In this document: in pieces, positions 36,914-37,245 of the stretch
Numbering within the stretch: the stretch's first letter is position 1
Layout: every line of letters begins with the position of its first letter
IMG/VR virus record: IMGVR_UViG_3300031227_004974
Coordinates: 1 to 37,245 of that record
DNA length: 37,245 nt
Origin: a virus
Strand: one strand, 5' to 3'
The notes under the pieces: model-generated
What the model saw: the letters and a program-made list of their open reading frames with translations, nothing else
Database searches by the model: none
What the model was told of the DNA's origin: nothing
Position numbers and translations under genes: made by a program

Positions 36914-37245
36914 ATGAAAAACGAAATCCGCCACATTGCAATGGGAACCATCCAGACAGACCCCGACCAGCCGCGCAAGGTCTTCAACCAGGACGACCTC
37001 AATGAGCTGGCCCAGTCAATCCAGCACAACGGTTTACTTAACCCGATCACCGTTAAGGCGGTCAATGGGCAATCCGATAAAGTGGCTCCCTTCGTCGAGT
37101 ATATCATCATCGCCGGCGAGAGGCGATACCGGGCCCACCAGATACTCGACGCCGAAACCATCGAGTGCATAGTCTACAGCGGCAAGAACGGCAAGGAGCT
37201 GCAGCTGGTCGAGAACATCAACCGGAAGGACCTAAACCACATGGA
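36914..37245 (+). CDS. parB: ParB-family protein, N-terminal part (continues at base 1)
   Basis: AAAGGAGA before the ATG. 110 residues are visible: the ParB/sulfiredoxin N-terminal domain with PDQPRKVFNQDDLNELAQSI, HNGLLNPITVKAV and the nucleotide-binding AGERRYRAHQ, then QLVENINRKDLNHM. The last two bases (GA) plus base 1 (G) make Glu, followed by GluLeuValGly, giving a normal ParB sequence across the join. Modern work shows ParB binds CTP through the GERRYR region in partition systems; whether this one does is unknown. Confidence 0.9.
   Translation, partial: MKNEIRHIAMGTIQTDPDQPRKVFNQDDLNELAQSIQHNGLLNPITVKAVNGQSDKVAPFVEYIIIAGERRYRAHQILDAETIECIVYSGKNGKELQLVENINRKDLNHM

Overview
The window reads as the genome of one tailed phage, a siphovirus with an HK97-type head, and every supported gene is on the + strand. 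The two ends belong to the same gene. The ParB-family frame that starts at 36914 runs off the right edge after two bases of a codon, and base 1 completes that codon, so the frame continues without a stop to 550. This is what a complete circular, or circularly permuted, 37,245-bp sequence opened inside parB would look like. There is no integrase, CI-type repressor, ParA, tRNA gene or CRISPR array that I can recognise. The host cannot be named from the sequence. Shine-Dalgarno sites and sigma70-like promoters are strong and bacterial. No peptidoglycan hydrolase is recognisable, which would fit a host without a normal cell wall, such as some Chloroflexota (Dehalococcoidia), but that is only a guess.

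Layout. 1-3466: end of parB, an unknown gene, then a near-consensus promoter driving a radical SAM protein of the spore-photoproduct-lyase type, a small ribbon-helix-helix-like protein and a DNA methyltransferase, closed by a terminator. 3500-9431: a small membrane protein; an unusual methyltransferase-like/small-terminase fusion; the large terminase, which carries an intein with an HNH endonuclease nested in another reading frame; and a portal-MuF fusion. 9435-16708: prohead protease, major capsid protein, head-tail joining genes, major tail protein with a large insertion, and tail assembly chaperones joined by a predicted -1 frameshift. 16711-25992: tape measure, distal tail protein, two HNH genes, small tail proteins, and a large repeat-rich tail protein separated from its probable continuation by one in-frame stop. 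26035-27001: small membrane proteins that are probably a lysis module. 27002-27407: a 406-bp structured non-coding stretch ending in a terminator and an operator/promoter.

27408-36490 is the replication, recombination and regulation region: a sigma-region-4-like mini protein, a RecT-like annealing protein, a lambda-O-like initiator with iterons and an AT-rich element inside its gene (a lambda-type origin), a DnaC-like helicase loader, a VRR-NUC nuclease, another HNH endonuclease and many small unknown genes. Most genes are packed tightly, with ATGA, TGATG or TAATG overlaps that suggest translational coupling. 36491-37245 holds a terminator, a strong promoter, a zinc-ribbon protein and the start of parB.

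The most unusual points are the out-of-frame HNH gene in the terminase intein, the methyltransferase-TerS fusion, the iteron origin, two non-coding regions with several conserved-looking stems, the repeat-built tail protein, and hairpins placed just upstream of ribosome binding sites of structural genes.
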